NCBI GenBank assembly: GCA_019055375.1
Contig: JAHQIW010001998.1
Coordinates: 329,277 to 393,276, forward strand
DNA: 64,000 nt
Reading direction: 5' to 3'
DNA from: Parelaphostrongylus tenuis
Lineage: Eukaryota > Nematoda > Chromadorea > Rhabditida > Metastrongylidae
In this document: positions 22,560 through 36,500 of the stretch, piece after piece
How the letters are laid out: each line of letters begins with the position of its first letter
Position numbering within the stretch: the first letter of the stretch is position 1
Made by a program: the position numbers and the translations under genes
The notes under the pieces: model-generated
What the model saw: only the letters and a program-made list of their open reading frames with translations
Database searches by the model: none
Told to the model about the DNA's origin: nothing

Positions 22560-25500
22560 AACACCTCGTGTTTTGCTTAAAGAAGTAAATCAGGAGTTTT
22601 ATTGAAGCATGCCGAGGTTAATAGACAGTCGGTCTTAGGAATCGAATTCTCAGCTTCAAGGAAATCAACAATCATCGTCATTTACCACTTAATTCTTTTG
22701 CCGTCTTGTTTTTACCTTATCTATTCAACCAGTTTCTATTCAGGAGTTAGTGTCTATTTATCTAAATAATCAGTAGTTGCACCACTCAAGAATTCCGACT
22801 CTTCTTTCATTCCGCTTCTTTGCGCTAAATAACAGGAGTTCTTATTACCATCTTTTCTGAGATCTCCTGTTCATTGAAAATTGAAATCTTCCTTATGAAT
22901 ATCGTTTCATTCTGACTCAGAAGATTTTATTTGAGGCCCTGGAACTGTCATACTGTCATAAGGCGTTCTTCAAACCGCAGAGTCCGGTCGTGTTATTATT
23001 TGGGAGATATGTAACTCTGATGTCATTTTGTCACCCTTGGAAAAGAGGGAGGATCGTTAGTACGTGGCAGGATTGATCTAGATATAATGTCTGGTCCATC
23101 ACACAAGCACAAGTTTGAAAACTTGATGTTCGATAAATTACAAATCTTAGAGATTCATTCAGTACTCGTGTAAACCAAAAAATTGACCATTAGTCCTGAG
23201 GCATTTTGCCATGGAATGAATTGCTTTTATAATGTTCGATTCAATGTCTAGACCACAGGTCGACACGCACTGCACCTTACTTAGTGATGTCATGTGTGTT
23301 TAAGGTAGGTGTCTAAGTCAGTCAGTGAAAACAAGCGAACCCCTCCACCTATTCGAAATAAGAAAGTTGATGATAGATCTAATGGTAAGAACACTAGCTT
23401 GATGCATCGATAGGCTAATGCTCTAAGCTTAACCCTATGGACGTAAGTCTTAAGCAAAACGCGGAACGAATACGCTTCCATCTATTTTAAAATTTGTGGA
23501 TTGGTAAAATACTGTTCACCTAATCACTCAAAAACTGTATAGACAAAATTCAACAACCATGCAAAGAAGCCAAATTCGAATTACGTATTCATCACAAGAC
23601 CTCAACAACGCCTCTCGTTTACATTGTTTTTTGAAGGACTACGCCACCAAGAAAAGAAATTATTCAAAGTTTTATTCTACATAAATCAAATTTATTTTAC
23701 GAGAGCGAGTATTGCAATTTGAATGAAACGATAACACTGAGGAATGAGAAGTAGGACGAAAAAGCATGTCGCTTGTATTTGAAAACCAGAGCTAGTGTAG
23801 ACATAATTTACGACTTCAAGAGTTGTTTATGAATCATGTCATTCTTGAGACAACTCATTTGTTCATTCAGAAGTTCTATCAACTTGTTATGTATGAGCCT
23901 TTAGCCACCAGAACCTGAAAGAGCCAAATTATTCGGAATTAGCTCACTGTGCTTATTGCAGCCCATGACATCTGAAAACGAATAGATCAGCGCATAAGAG
24001 GTAAATTGTGGCAGGACAATAAAGTAAGAGTATGACGAAATGTTGAGGGCTCAAGCTTCTTGGCTCATTGTCAGACGTCTAATCTCCTACAGCTCAAGCT
24101 TTTCCTCATCCTCTAACAATCATAGAACTTTCTCAATCGACCGTCTATCCAAACCTTGCTAGAACATTCACATATAAGATTATAGACTATATATGAATGT
24201 TTAACGAGGACTTGTAATAAACAGTAAATTGAGGAAGGTATATTGTCATCATATACTAGCTGGAAGACATCGACTGTGAATCAACTAGTCAGTGATAATT
24301 TTACTTGATTACAGTTTATCACTGTTCGTCGTTCGTTCCCTATTATAAGGAGCGAGTGTTCGAGCAAAACGGCACTGATGATGGTGAAGACGACAAAACA
24401 CATATGTCTGCCAAACTGTTGTCTTGGAAGAATCAACCCAACTCTAAAAAGACAGCTAAAAGTATTCTTAAACATCACCATATTTACTTTGAGGTATAAC
24501 TTTGACTACAGAGAGCATGTTTTCATGAAATGCTATAAATATCACATGATCAATTGCTCGGCTAACTACTCCTGAATATTGCTGGAATTTGGTGTCGCTG
24601 TGTGATATATGTAAATCAACTATTGTAAATTCGTTATTTTCGTTGCCTTGAATACTGAATAAGAACAACGAATGCCATGATATCATAGTTTAGAGAATCT
24701 AGTGTGATTTTGAACTAGCAGGCTAGTCTGGCTCATCTCAGCTACAACAGCAGTGTGACCACTAATATCTGAGAAAGGCTGTCTACCGAAGAGGCATGCA
24801 AAATATGAAATTTCCTTTTGACCAGCTCAGGAAGACACGGACGCTATGATGCTTATGCGGCATCTCGCCGGATGATCTGTGTGAGCTGTAAAAAGTCATT
24901 TTCTTTCTATTTTTAATTATTTTTTCTCTTCGCTTCATGAATGTCACACCATCTACTCCGGCAGTTGTTATTGCAACTCCGTTTTTTTTTCAATGTGAAA
25001 TCCTCTCTTTGAGTCGTTGAAAATTTGAGAACATTTCTGAGCTCTTCTCATTTTGGGCAAGTTTATATTCTTCTAAACGCCTTTCAAAGTTTTCGCTATA
25101 TTTTCAGTTTTCTAGCACGATTAGAAAGGAGCTCGCCTTTCATGGATTCAACATATTCATGACTAAGTGATATTTATGGAGGTCATTATTAATAGAAGAA
25201 GTCATTTTAGTTGTGATATTTTAATATGATGCTCAAAACTTCCGAAGTTGTATAAGAGCAAGAGAACTTCATATTTTCATTGTATCAGAGCCTTGGTTGA
25301 TAATTCTGACGTAGTTTCAGTTCACCTTATTCCAGGCATGTAATGCTTATCGAGCTAATGATCTCTTTCGTTGGGGAATTAATGAGCGGCGTACCATCAG
25401 TCATTCTGGATGAAAGGCTAGGTTTCCGATTTAGAAATGTTTGCTTGATTTTTTCATCTGACAAAGTTGTTTTACTAGACCTTCTGTAGTCATTCTATAG

Positions 25501-26030
25501 CTTGAGAAACACGATAGAGCGACATAGAGAATACTAACTATATCTTTTACCCGGAATCCAGGCAGTTCTCTGGTTTTATAACAACTAAAAAAGTTTGAAA
25601 CAAATTTACTCACAATGGTAAATTTAGAAGATGGAAAAGACACGAACAATTTGAAAACAACCCCATTTCCATGAATGTGTTTCAAATCAACATTTCGAAA
25701 AAGAATACCACTCTTCAGCAATGCTATCGTATTTTGAAGATATGTTCGCTACTTGCGTCATTCAGATAAGGATGCATTCATGTCTTACAATGGCGCTCTG
25801 AATGTAGGATTAAAAATCTTTTAAAGTGAGTCAGAGTAAGGATTTATCGAAGCCACCGACCCTAAAATCTACAGCGGACTTCTTATTTAGCTAAAATGTC
25901 AAATAAAAGCCATATCACTCTTGTATGTCATTAAAACAATGATTTTCCTAGTCAAGCACCAAACGAGGTCCGTGTTGTGGTCAAAAGATACACATTACGA
26001 CAACAGAGTTGCTTTAATATTTTTAGTAGC
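22560..26030. other. Intergenic, no gene seen
   Basis: No open frame, repeat or RNA signature that I can support over this 3.5 kb. Confidence 0.55.
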
Positions 26031-26059
26031 CGTTATCTTAAATATGAGAGAGAGAGGGG

Positions 26060-26330
26060 TAGAGGGAAGATGGAAGATAGAGGGAGAAAAAACATCAAAA
26101 AGATATGACTATAATCGTACATACAATGCGTGCTTGGCCTGGCCCATAACATTCTCCTGCAGCAGAAGTATAGCCGGTTTGAACACCTTTTCCTCAGCGG
26201 ACTAGAGAAGGCTGGTGGAGTAGACCGCTCAATGCGACACCACAACCACTGTAATGGATACGACTAGTGAGTCAGATATCTATTAAGCTTTTCACCTATT
26301 TTCATCAATAGGAATCTTCATGAGGGAAAA
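26060..26330 (+). repeat. Dispersed repeat copy, pair member 1
   Basis: Contains 'tatgactataatcgtacatacaatgc', 'gactagagaaggctggtggagtagaccgctcaatgcgac' split over short stretches, and a tail 'tttcacctattttcatcaat'. All of these have counterparts in the same order at 26720-26950. Confidence 0.6.
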
Positions 26331-26719
26331 ATATCTGAAGCGATTCTGTCCTAACAAAGAAAAGACGAAAAAGTCAGGCGAACAGGTTAGCATCGCATTC
26401 TCTAGATTTCGTCTAGAATTGGTCATTTTCTCACCTATCTTGTGTTTCTAATAAAAACATAGTTCCATTCAGGCAAACATTGATGTTCTGTAGTAGTTGA
26501 GACATCAAAACAATTAAATTACCAATGTACTGTCCAAATTCAGAAGGTCATGTCTGGCTGTGACAAGTAGCTAAACGCTAACAAAACAAATGACAAATTT
26601 CTCAGCAAACTTGATACTTGTCATGATTCCTGCTAAAATTCCAGAATAATATGTTATGAAGTGCGCTAGTGGCCCACCACAAACACGATTGCCCTGCTAT
26701 TTTTAGTTGTCTTGAAGAA

Positions 26720-26950
26720 GGAGAGAGAAAATATCAAAAGCATGTCACTGTAATCGTATGCATTGAGTACTTGGTCCACAACAACCTCCTGCGGCCGAAT
26801 TATATCCTGGTTGGACAATTTTCCTCAACGGACTAGAGGTCTATGAAGTAGACCGCTCAGTGCGACAATAACAATGAAATGATCATCACTATGGAGTTAA
26901 GCAGATAAGTGTTGTGCCTCTCACTAATCTTTGTCAATGAAAACTTTTCA
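26720..26950 (+). repeat. Dispersed repeat copy, pair member 2
   Basis: Collinear with 26060-26330 at lower identity. The block 'gtagaccgctcagtgcgac' (about 26845) is the best conserved. A weaker relative occurs near 57290-57325 ('gtagactgttcaatgcagcatcaaaacc'). Confidence 0.55.
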
Positions 26951-26959
26951 TGTGAAACG

Positions 26960-29628
26960 GGTCTGGTTAGGATTGCTATTTCTACCAGGTATACAAAAAC
27001 GCACAAAGACATCGACTGAAAATTTCTTCCATTGATGACAGTTGTCAACGCCCCATCAACAAACATTCGCACACTCGAGTGAACCTGATTTCTTTGGTGA
27101 TTGATGATCAAGAACGATCATTCTGCAATTCATAGCAACGCATCGCCTTTTGTGTACAACTACTGTACAATTAGAGTACTGCGGTGGAATCCAAAGCTCT
27201 ATCATGTAATTCAAGCCTGATGCGCTTAGCAATTGTCAGAACATTATTGAAATTCGTCATTTTTTTTGAAGAAACTCTGGTTGATTTACTAAAGATTTAA
27301 TGTTCGGCTTTTTACTCGCCTGCGCTTTCATCTCTATTCTTAATTTATTTGCTTATTTTGATGACGTTTCAGAAGCTTTCCTGTTGCCATCCCACACACG
27401 TGGATCAACTCCTCACTATTCAGCCGCTGATCCTTTTCTAGAGTTTTCTGGCTAGTAGAAATGTATCACGTAGTCTCTTTAACCGCCTTCGCCCTCCCTT
27501 CCCTTCCTATATGTATAAGCGAGTTACTAACGTTTGGCCTTAACTCGAAAAATTGTCTTCAAGTTTCATCATTTATATTCCAGAATCCTTTTGCCATTGT
27601 TCGTTAAGTAAATAAATCTTCCAAGAGTGCTCTAGAATCTAATTAACTACATAAAAATCGAATTGGAAGGATTTAAAGAAGATGCTTTTACAGATTTTCT
27701 TGGTCAGGCCAGCAGCACGACGTTGTTAGGAAGGCTTTATTGTGTTAGCGCTTCGAGATCTTCGTTTCTTTTTCAGAGTAGATAATTCGTGATGATTCTC
27801 CACAGTCGTTCGTTCTTACTGTGAATTTAATCTTCGTTGTAGCTTAAGTCAGATCTTCTACGCCGGATACCGTTCAAGTGAAGACTTTGATCCTGGGCGA
27901 TACGGTTCAGAAATATATCGTGCTTTGTGCTAGCTAATAATAATACCGACTGATGCAAGACAGGCTTTTTCGAGAAAACGAATCTCTATCAACAATTGAT
28001 CAGCATAATAGCTAATCTGTATATAAAGACATAGCCGAGGAAGAACCTTCATTCGAGGGGTTATCCACCGAAGAATGGACTCGGCAACAGCGAAGACAAT
28101 GATCCTTTATGGGACGAACCTGAAGGAGGCGGTGATGTTGGAAATTAAGCTGATCAGATCTCAGCTTCGTGTAGATTTATTTGTTCCAAAAAATATTATT
28201 GATTAACATCGCTGAAGTTAGAGGAAAGTCGGTTTTCAAAGAACTTCTGACATTCCTCAAAAGTGGATGTATGGCGGTCATCCAGGGATTGATCGACACC
28301 ACAAAATATTGTTCTTTCTACAGCATAGAAACTGGTGTTGGAAAGTATAAAATAAAGAGTCCGACATCGAACGGTTTGATGAAAGCGCATTCAATAGTGC
28401 TTATGAAATCGCAATTTTCCTGGACATATGAACTCCCACAGAGTGACTCATGGTGCTTTATTATAATGAAGCACTTGGGAAAATAGACCACAGCTAAGTA
28501 AATCAACAAAACATCAGCACTAAAAATTAGAGAAAATATCTTTGAGTAATACAATAGATTCAACTAATTTTATTTGCTCTTCGTAAGCAAAAGGAGACCG
28601 ACTTGCGTTCTGGCTATCATAATTGACAAAAACGTAAGTCTCACAACTACTGGTGTAGGCTGGTGTTTTTACTACTGGTTGAATTAAGGTTTTACTAGAA
28701 GAGAAAATCTCTATGCTCGGCATGTTCTTTTTCTCCTTATAAACTCGTATCATTTACAAGAAAAATTGTCCCCCAGTTTTCAATTCAATAAACCTTGATA
28801 AAGAGAAAGTTCTGCATTCCTTATGATCAGTTCTAGATTGCTGAAAGCTCACATTTCCTTTGCCTTATCAATTTGAAGAAGTGTAACGCATTGGTTTGAG
28901 ATGTCCAACAAGGTGGACACGTTTTTTGAACAACGAGCTTTTCATCCTTCGCAGACTGTGAAGGTCATTTCAGCCCTCAAATTTCCAGAGGCCTTTTTAC
29001 TCTCAACAAAGCTTTTATACAAATTATTTTTAATTATTCAAGAGCTTAAATCTTGAGATTTCCGCAACCTTGCTTGTTTTACAGAAAGGCCTCCGTAGTA
29101 CTCTGAAGCAGCAAAAATAAAATTATGTTTCACTCTTAGTTTGCTTGTTTTTAGAAAGGCCTTCATGGCAAGAATAAAACTACATTTTACATTTGGAATT
29201 TTCTTTGAACATAGTAGTTATGAATGTGTATAACGCATACAAACTTGTAAAAATAAAGAGTCCGATTTTGAACGGTTTGATGAAAACGCATTTCGTAGTG
29301 CTTATGAAATCTTTACTATGAATAACGAAAAAATACTGCTGTATCGGAGAGCACAAAAAGCCGAAAGTATTTGGCAGAAAAAAAATTTGTTGAAGAATAA
29401 AAATCGCGCGCTACTGGCTGCATTGATAAGCTGCCCTCAAGGAGGTGATCTCGGCGTCGCTAATCAGCATTATCTTCCTTGTTGCTGAAGATGTGCTAGA
29501 TGACGACAAAGTAGATAAAGAGAACTTTGTCTGGCTAGTGTTTTAAGCACTTACTCATTCCATAGAACCAATGATTCGAGTCGATTGTCCCTGAAAAAGT
29601 CCTACCGATGTGGGCCTTTGCTGTCTCG
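26960..29628. other. Intergenic with a short internal duplication
   Basis: A stretch of about 90 bases is repeated at 28325-28415 and 29230-29320 ('ataaagagtccgac/ttt...gaacggtttgatgaaa'). An open frame at 28181-28486 (101 codons) covers the first copy; I cannot assign it. 28890-29220 is homologous to the region after 40195, part of the TTR-B/TTR-C duplication. Confidence 0.5.
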
Positions 29629-30210
29629 TCAAACATAGTTTTCTGAGTGAAGGACAGCTAAAACAAACGATCGCGGACAATCCTTTCTTAATGTCGGCTC
29701 TGAGGGAGATGACATCGAAACGTTGATCGAATGAAGCTTTACCTTATTATTCTCGTGATATGATTGAACTATCTGAGATGACATTGATGCACACATGGCC
29801 TTTTGATTGCCATAACCATCTATCGATTGTTGTGTACCTGTAGGAAAACCTGTTCTGTGAAGGAAATAATCGCTAACTCGATACATCGGTGCGAATTATC
29901 AAGTCACTGTTTGAGCAGATGTGCCAAATATTCATTCAATTGCCTCTACAATTTATGACGGAGGTGCACTCTCGAAGATATTACCAAGGTCGCCGTTCTA
30001 TTCATTGAAGTTTATCTGATGTGATATCCTTGTTCTATTCAAGACGAAAAATCTCCTATAATCTTCAAGTTTATAAAGCCCAAAGTTGATTTTTCTCTTG
30101 TTTTCTTCATCAATTCCAAAACACCCATCACTCCCGTAATCTATCAGAGCTCTTGTAAGCCCTGACGTTTTACAAGGCATATATTTGCTGGGGAAGCGCA
30201 CAGCAATCAT
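29629..30210 (-). pseudogene. Unrecognised coding remnant upstream of TTR-B (copy 1)
   Basis: Two minus-strand open pieces, 30210-29998 (70 codons) and 29886-29629 (85 codons), with a stop-rich link, correspond segment by segment to 41107-40440. Shared blocks are 'LTRALIDYGSDGCFG' (copy 2: FTKVLMRDGCFG), a link reading IFESAPPS-IVE...IFGTSAQTVT here against HPSKFVERILGTPDQTVT in copy 2, and YFLHRTGFPTGTQQS. Copy 2 is intact where copy 1 has stops and vice versa, so a real protein-coding ancestor is likely. I do not recognise the family. Confidence 0.45.
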
Positions 30211-30516
30211 GTTAAATGTCCTTTTTGTAGTGTGTGTAAAAGTAGCGATAATTTAATGAATTAGTGATAGGATTATTTTCATGCCATTTTTTTGCCTGCG
30301 AGCTAACTCGTTCTATGATTTTGAGATAAATTACTCACCAGTACTCTCCTTGAATCAAAAGGAACGTAGGCTTGACCTCACTCCTTACTTTCAAGGGTAC
30401 AGAAATCATTCACTAGTTACTATTTCTCTTAGATGTTGTCTTCTTTACGTAAGCTTTCTATAATACTATTCATGAATCGTCACATTATAAATAAATGGTA
30501 ATAACTTTTCTCTTAG

Positions 30517-33500
30517 ATGATACTACTTGCCGTCATTTTTCTGACCTCTGTCGGTTGTTCTGATGCCTTGTTCGGTATTGGAACGACACAATCGGTGGCC
30601 GTTCAGGGTCGTCTTGAGTGTAACGGAAAACCGGCTTCAAATGTCAAACTCAAACTGTACGAAAAAGAAGCGAGTCGGTATATCCTCGTTTGTATTGACT
30701 AAATTAGGAAATAACTGAAGCTGTTTCAGTACTTGACGTTTTAATGGCAGAAGGAAGAACGAATCAAACAGGTGGATTCCGGCTTTCGGGTCATAAGACT
30801 GAAATATCTACAATCGACCCGAAGTTGAACGTTTATCACAGATGCAATTATGGCGGGGTGAGTTCTAAATCTACTAATATTGCCTCACAGTTGTAAAAGG
30901 GAGCGATCTCCTACACATTTATTTAGTTTGATCCTTTTCTCGCTGTGCGAATCCCGGTATTTCTGGCATTCCTTCTTTTACGTCTTTTTCTTGAATGCCG
31001 CAAATACCGGTTGAGCGAGTCTCCTTGCAGTTTCAAGGATAGCCTGGCTGTGGCGTTCCATAGCGCGTTGTCGTTGACTGCCAGAGAATGTTAGGAAGCC
31101 GTGGTTCGACCCCTCGCGCGCCGCAGCGAGCATCACAACCACTCGGCCCATGCGACAAAGTAGCTAAATAATAATAAAGGCTGTAAATTATTGTTGCCAA
31201 ATGTACCTTTGTGAATGAGTGGCTTCAACACGTAAAGAGAAGTGATGTTCGGAGTCTAATCGGAGTAAGGAAAGCGTGTTGGACGATGAGTGCGAGAAAA
31301 AAAATTGATTGAAAGAAAAGGCGGGATTAACCCAATATTTTGTGATGATAGATTACGCGAATAACATAACTACCAGAAGAACGTGGTGTGAAATCCTACA
31401 GTGGGCGATTATACACCAGGCAAAAAGTTATCTTCTTTTTGTTGGTAAATAGTGCTACGATTTTTTTCACACAAAAAGTTCAATGTTAGAACCAGCAATT
31501 TTGAGGCTATTGAATGGCCACAAGAACATAGATGAAAAAAGAAAAAAAGGCCGGTAACTGTTGCAAATGAGTTCCTTTTTGAAAAGATATGTTCTTCTCA
31601 TGGAAACAGGAATCCTTCGAGAAGTGCCCGTTTTTTTTACGCTAAAAGTACCTTAATGGAAGTTATCTTTGCCATATTTCATCTTTTTGAAGCAATAAAG
31701 TGCCCCTAGTATAAAGTTTACTTGCAAGTGCTTATCAAGCTGTTTAAGTCACTTGTAGCACGTTTCTTTTCTTTCTCAAAGCGCTTTTTGAAAGCCTTTT
31801 TGAAACCAATTATAGCTTCAAAATTGTCGAAAATTGAGCTATCAAATAACTACCAAAAGTTCAGCGAAGAACCATTCACGAACTCAAGGCAATCAAACAA
31901 AGCGAATCGAGTTGGAAACATAATATTATTTATGCTGCTACAATGCAAGAAGAAGGGCTTTTCAAAAGAAAATATAGCATTGATATTGCAGGGATTCATG
32001 CTTTTGAATCATCATTAAACGCCTAAATAAAAAGTTTTGTTCGCCGAAAAAGGTCTTCAACCCCTTAAGGACCACATGTATCCAATATGATACACGATTA
32101 TTTAAAGGTCTTTTTCGCTGAATAAGAGCTTTCTCTCAGACATGCGATAATCATTATAAAGCATAAACCTCTGCGATTTCAATGATTTGTTTAGTTGATA
32201 AACAAGCTTTTTGTTACGCTGTAGCAGCGAAAATAAAATTATGTCTCACACTAGTTTCGCTTCATTTGTTCGACTGGTGCTTCGCCATGGCTCCTCACCA
32301 AAGTCCTAATAGTCATTAGATGTCCCAAATCTTGATGATTTCGAAGATGTTATCTGTTTTTTGAAAGTTTATCATAGAGCGGTGTAAGAGTGGAAAGAAG
32401 ATTTGATTTCACGCCCAAAGTATTAACTCGCCGCTTGGACGTCATAGGTGATTTATTGGTCATTGTGGATAATTATACGAGTCAAAGGTATCTTATCTTT
32501 GCTCAAAGCATGAAATATCACAAATGAACCTTTCATAAAGGTTTTTTGATATATGGGGCGACTCTTTTCCTAAAATTTTTTATTTTTCGACGGTAATACC
32601 ACATTATTGAGAAAAAAAATAGGTTTTAAACCCTTATTATGTATTTGTATCGCTTGCCTTGCACGGACGCAGCTTGAAAGCACATTTTCTACATCTAAAC
32701 ATCTCTAATAGAGGTCTATATAGCGGTAATAGTATGTAGCGGAACAAGTGTAGAAAAAGCACGCGTTGCCGAGAATATTAGCTTTTTTTCCTATCTGCAC
32801 CCACATTACAAAAACCTTGTCTTATATATTTATTTGACATTTTATTGATCTTTCGATACCTTGAATCTTAAGATTTCGAACGGTGTATTTAACTTTGCAA
32901 ATAGTTTTGACATTTCGTTGTTATAATGAAAAAAAGGTTATTGCATACTCAAGCAGCTTTTGCTAGACACAGCTTTTCATTCAGACACCGTAAGGACTTT
33001 TGCGTTGTTACAAGTAGATGAATAGTAAGTGTCGCACTATGTTTGGAGACCTTTTTCGCTTGATAAGAATTCTCTCCCTGAAATTTAATAACCACTTGAA
33101 AGCTTAAATCTCTGCGATTTCAGTGGTATGTCCAATTTAGAAGAAAAAGCCTCTATTACGTTGTACGGGCAAGGATAAAGTTGTTTAAAACTGAATTTGC
33201 TTCATTTGTTCGGCTGGGGCTTCAGCATGGCTCTTCATTAAGGTTTCACCCTAATAGTAGATAGCCCTAATCTCGAGAACTTTGATGATCTAATTAGTTT
33301 TCTTGAAAGTTTATCACAGAATACTGCAAGGAGAAAAGAAGATTACATTTCACGCCTGAACTGTTAACGCCGCCGCTTACACTTCATAGCGATTTGTTGG
33401 TAATTTTAGGTAAGAGTTTATACGTCAGTGGTATCTTATGGTTACATGAAGAATGCAATAATGACAAATGAACCTTGCAGAAAGGTGTTTTGATATAAAA

Positions 33501-36500
33501 AGTGACTACTCTTGAAATCTTTCATTCTTCAGCGATATTACCACGTCCCTGTGAGAAAAAATCAAGCTGTCAACCCTTATCATATCATTTGCAACTCCTG
33601 TCTTGTGAGAACGTGGTTGGAAAGCACATCTTCTAGAAACTGAACACCTCTAATAGAGGTCTTTGTGGCGGTAATCGCTGTATTTAGCTGGAACAAGTTA
33701 CAGGAAGAGAACGCGTTCATCATCTCGGCGACTATGGTATTCTTCTATCAGCACACATATTTGAAAAAAAAAAGATTTTTCTGCTCTTTTCAGATATTTT
33801 AGTCGCCATTCGATAGATTAAATCTCGAGAATTTCGAAAGTTTGCTTTTTTTGAAGACCTTTGTATTATGCTGCAACAGAAAAATGAAAATTTCATTTCA
33901 CATTCAAGCATTTTTCGCTGAGCGAAGCTTTCCTTCAGGAAATTCACTGATTCTTCGAGGGCGCAAATCTTGACAAATTTACTATTAACTTTGGCTTTCT
34001 GAAAAAAAAACTTTTGTTGCGTTATAACATTGAAATTGAGATCCCACTAACATGCGACACAATACCTTGAACCAGTATGTGCATGGATTTCGCAACTTTG
34101 GCGCCAAGCCAACGCCTTTCAATAACCGATCCATAACTCAAGTCTCGAGGATTTCAACAAAATCCTCGGTTTTTGGAAAAAAGCCTCCTGAAGAGCTGCG
34201 GAACAAGAATAAATTGTGTTACGTATTTGGGTACTTTCGCTGGACACGACTTTTCTCTCAAACTTTCATACCTATGCGGTGATGTAATTCTCAGCGATTT
34301 CAATATATGCTTGATATTCGAGAACAGCTTCTTAGCGAGTTGTTACAGCTTAAAGAATATTGCCTTTTGCACTCGGTGCGGAGCGCACGTCACACGTGAA
34401 TTGCGCTGCGCGATCGACACGGCGCCAGATGCGAAACTCAATGTTCTTCTAACTGTAACAATGTACTAAAACGTCATTCTTGAAAACCAAGCACATCATT
34501 GAAGTCTTTGATTTATGCTATCGAATGTTTATTGAAAGTCTAAATGAAAATCCTGTCCAGCGAAAGATGCTTAGGTGCTAGATAAGATTTTATTTTCACT
34601 TTCACAGTTTAATATAAAAACCATTACAAAATAAAACACATCTGCCAAATTCTCGAAATTCAGACCGTCGATTAAATACCAGAACGTCAAAAATGAATAG
34701 AAAATGCTATTCCTGTGTATGGGCCCGGATAGGGAAAAATTACCTAGAATACTTTTTTGGAGACACATATTTTTGACTAATAGTTTGCATAATGCCGATG
34801 TTCTAAGCCTTTTGCTTGGACATGATCCCTCTCCACGCTCAGAATTCTCTTACTATAAATAATTTCTTAACTTTTTCTCACATACACCAACTCTAAATAA
34901 GTGGAAACAAACGAATAATTGATTTAAACTTAGCTTTAGTTAAAGTTATCGATGACAGGTACCGCATACAATATGCATTATTATTTTTAATAAATTGCCA
35001 GTTGCATTCCAATCTTTAGTTGCTATGATATCTCTTTGTCTTGTTAGAAACTAGGGAAGTCCAAATCTAAAGGTATTTATAATGATCTTCTTTGTACAAT
35101 GCAATACAATTAATTGATCACATACTAAATTTAGTATGATTGCGTAATAAACTTTTCTATATGCAGAACACATATATCTAAAGCAAAAGCATAAATTCGG
35201 AAAGCGACCTTCCTCTGAACTCTACTTTACTGATTGATTATATTCTCTCAAATGATTAGGTTTGCACGAGTTGTCAAATAACTTTCATGGTGCTAACGTG
35301 GCGAGGTCTTCGTCCTCTTTTGCGACTTTCATTTTAGAGAAACGGATCGATTGCAAGACTGCTAAATTCCGCACTGTAGATATCAAGATGGATCATGTGC
35401 GTGATTTTTAACCCGTTGAAGTTGCACATATGTATATCACGGTTCGTCAAGACTCATGCCCTGTGCTAGCATTTTCTGCGACACACGCTGAGATGGAGAT
35501 GTGAGAAGTTGTGTGGTAAATTCAGATTTTAGCCCTTTCGGAGCCGCGGACTCACCTCCTCTAAATCTCTGGTCCCCAGCGTGCGGCGTTCAACAATGCC
35601 GCTTTGAGGTTTGAAGATGCAAGAGAGGTGGAGCAGACCGTCCATGGTTGGAGTTTAGAGATACAGAGGCGTGAAATCGCGGTTTCGAAACAGCTCAGAA
35701 AATTCTATCACTACTAAATAACATAATGTATTTCTATAGAGGTTTACTTTTAGTATATAGAATGCCCATGTGTGGAAAAGAACTCTTAATATTTAACAAG
35801 AAAACGACATTTTTCCCACACCACATTAGAATTCATGTGGCGATTCAAAGCGACCAAATGGGTTACTATGGATTTGTTTCGATAAATGTTATCCCCAAGT
35901 AACAACGACCTCGTTACTATCAGTCGCACATCAGGCTCGAGTGCGTGCCGCCTGTGAGATGCAATTTAATTTCAGTGCTGCAGCGCAACAAAATTTTTCT
36001 AAAATCAAGGACATTATCAAATTTGTCGAAATTTTTGCTACCGAATAATCACCAAACTTTTTGCGGAAAAGCTTTACTCAGCGCAAAATGCATGAGTGTG
36101 AAATAAAATTTTATTTCTACTATCACAGCGTAACATTAAAGCCATTTAAGAAATACATAAATCGTTCAAATTCTCCGGGATTTAAGTTATCGAATGACTA
36201 CTGATATGTCTAAATGATCAAAAAAGACGTTTCAAAAAAAGGTGCGGATAGGGCAAATTACCACACACTTCTTTGGAGACACATATTTCGGCTAATAATT
36301 TGCATAATACCAATATTCCAAGCTTTCCACTCAAACACTGTTGTCCCTCCACGCCCAGAAATCTTAAACTACAAACAAATTCTCCTTTTTTAACATATAC
36401 CAACTTTAAACGATCAGAAATAAACGATTGACTGATGTAAACTTAACTTTAGTGAAAGTTATCGATGAGCTGATATCGCGTACAGCATGCATCATCATTT

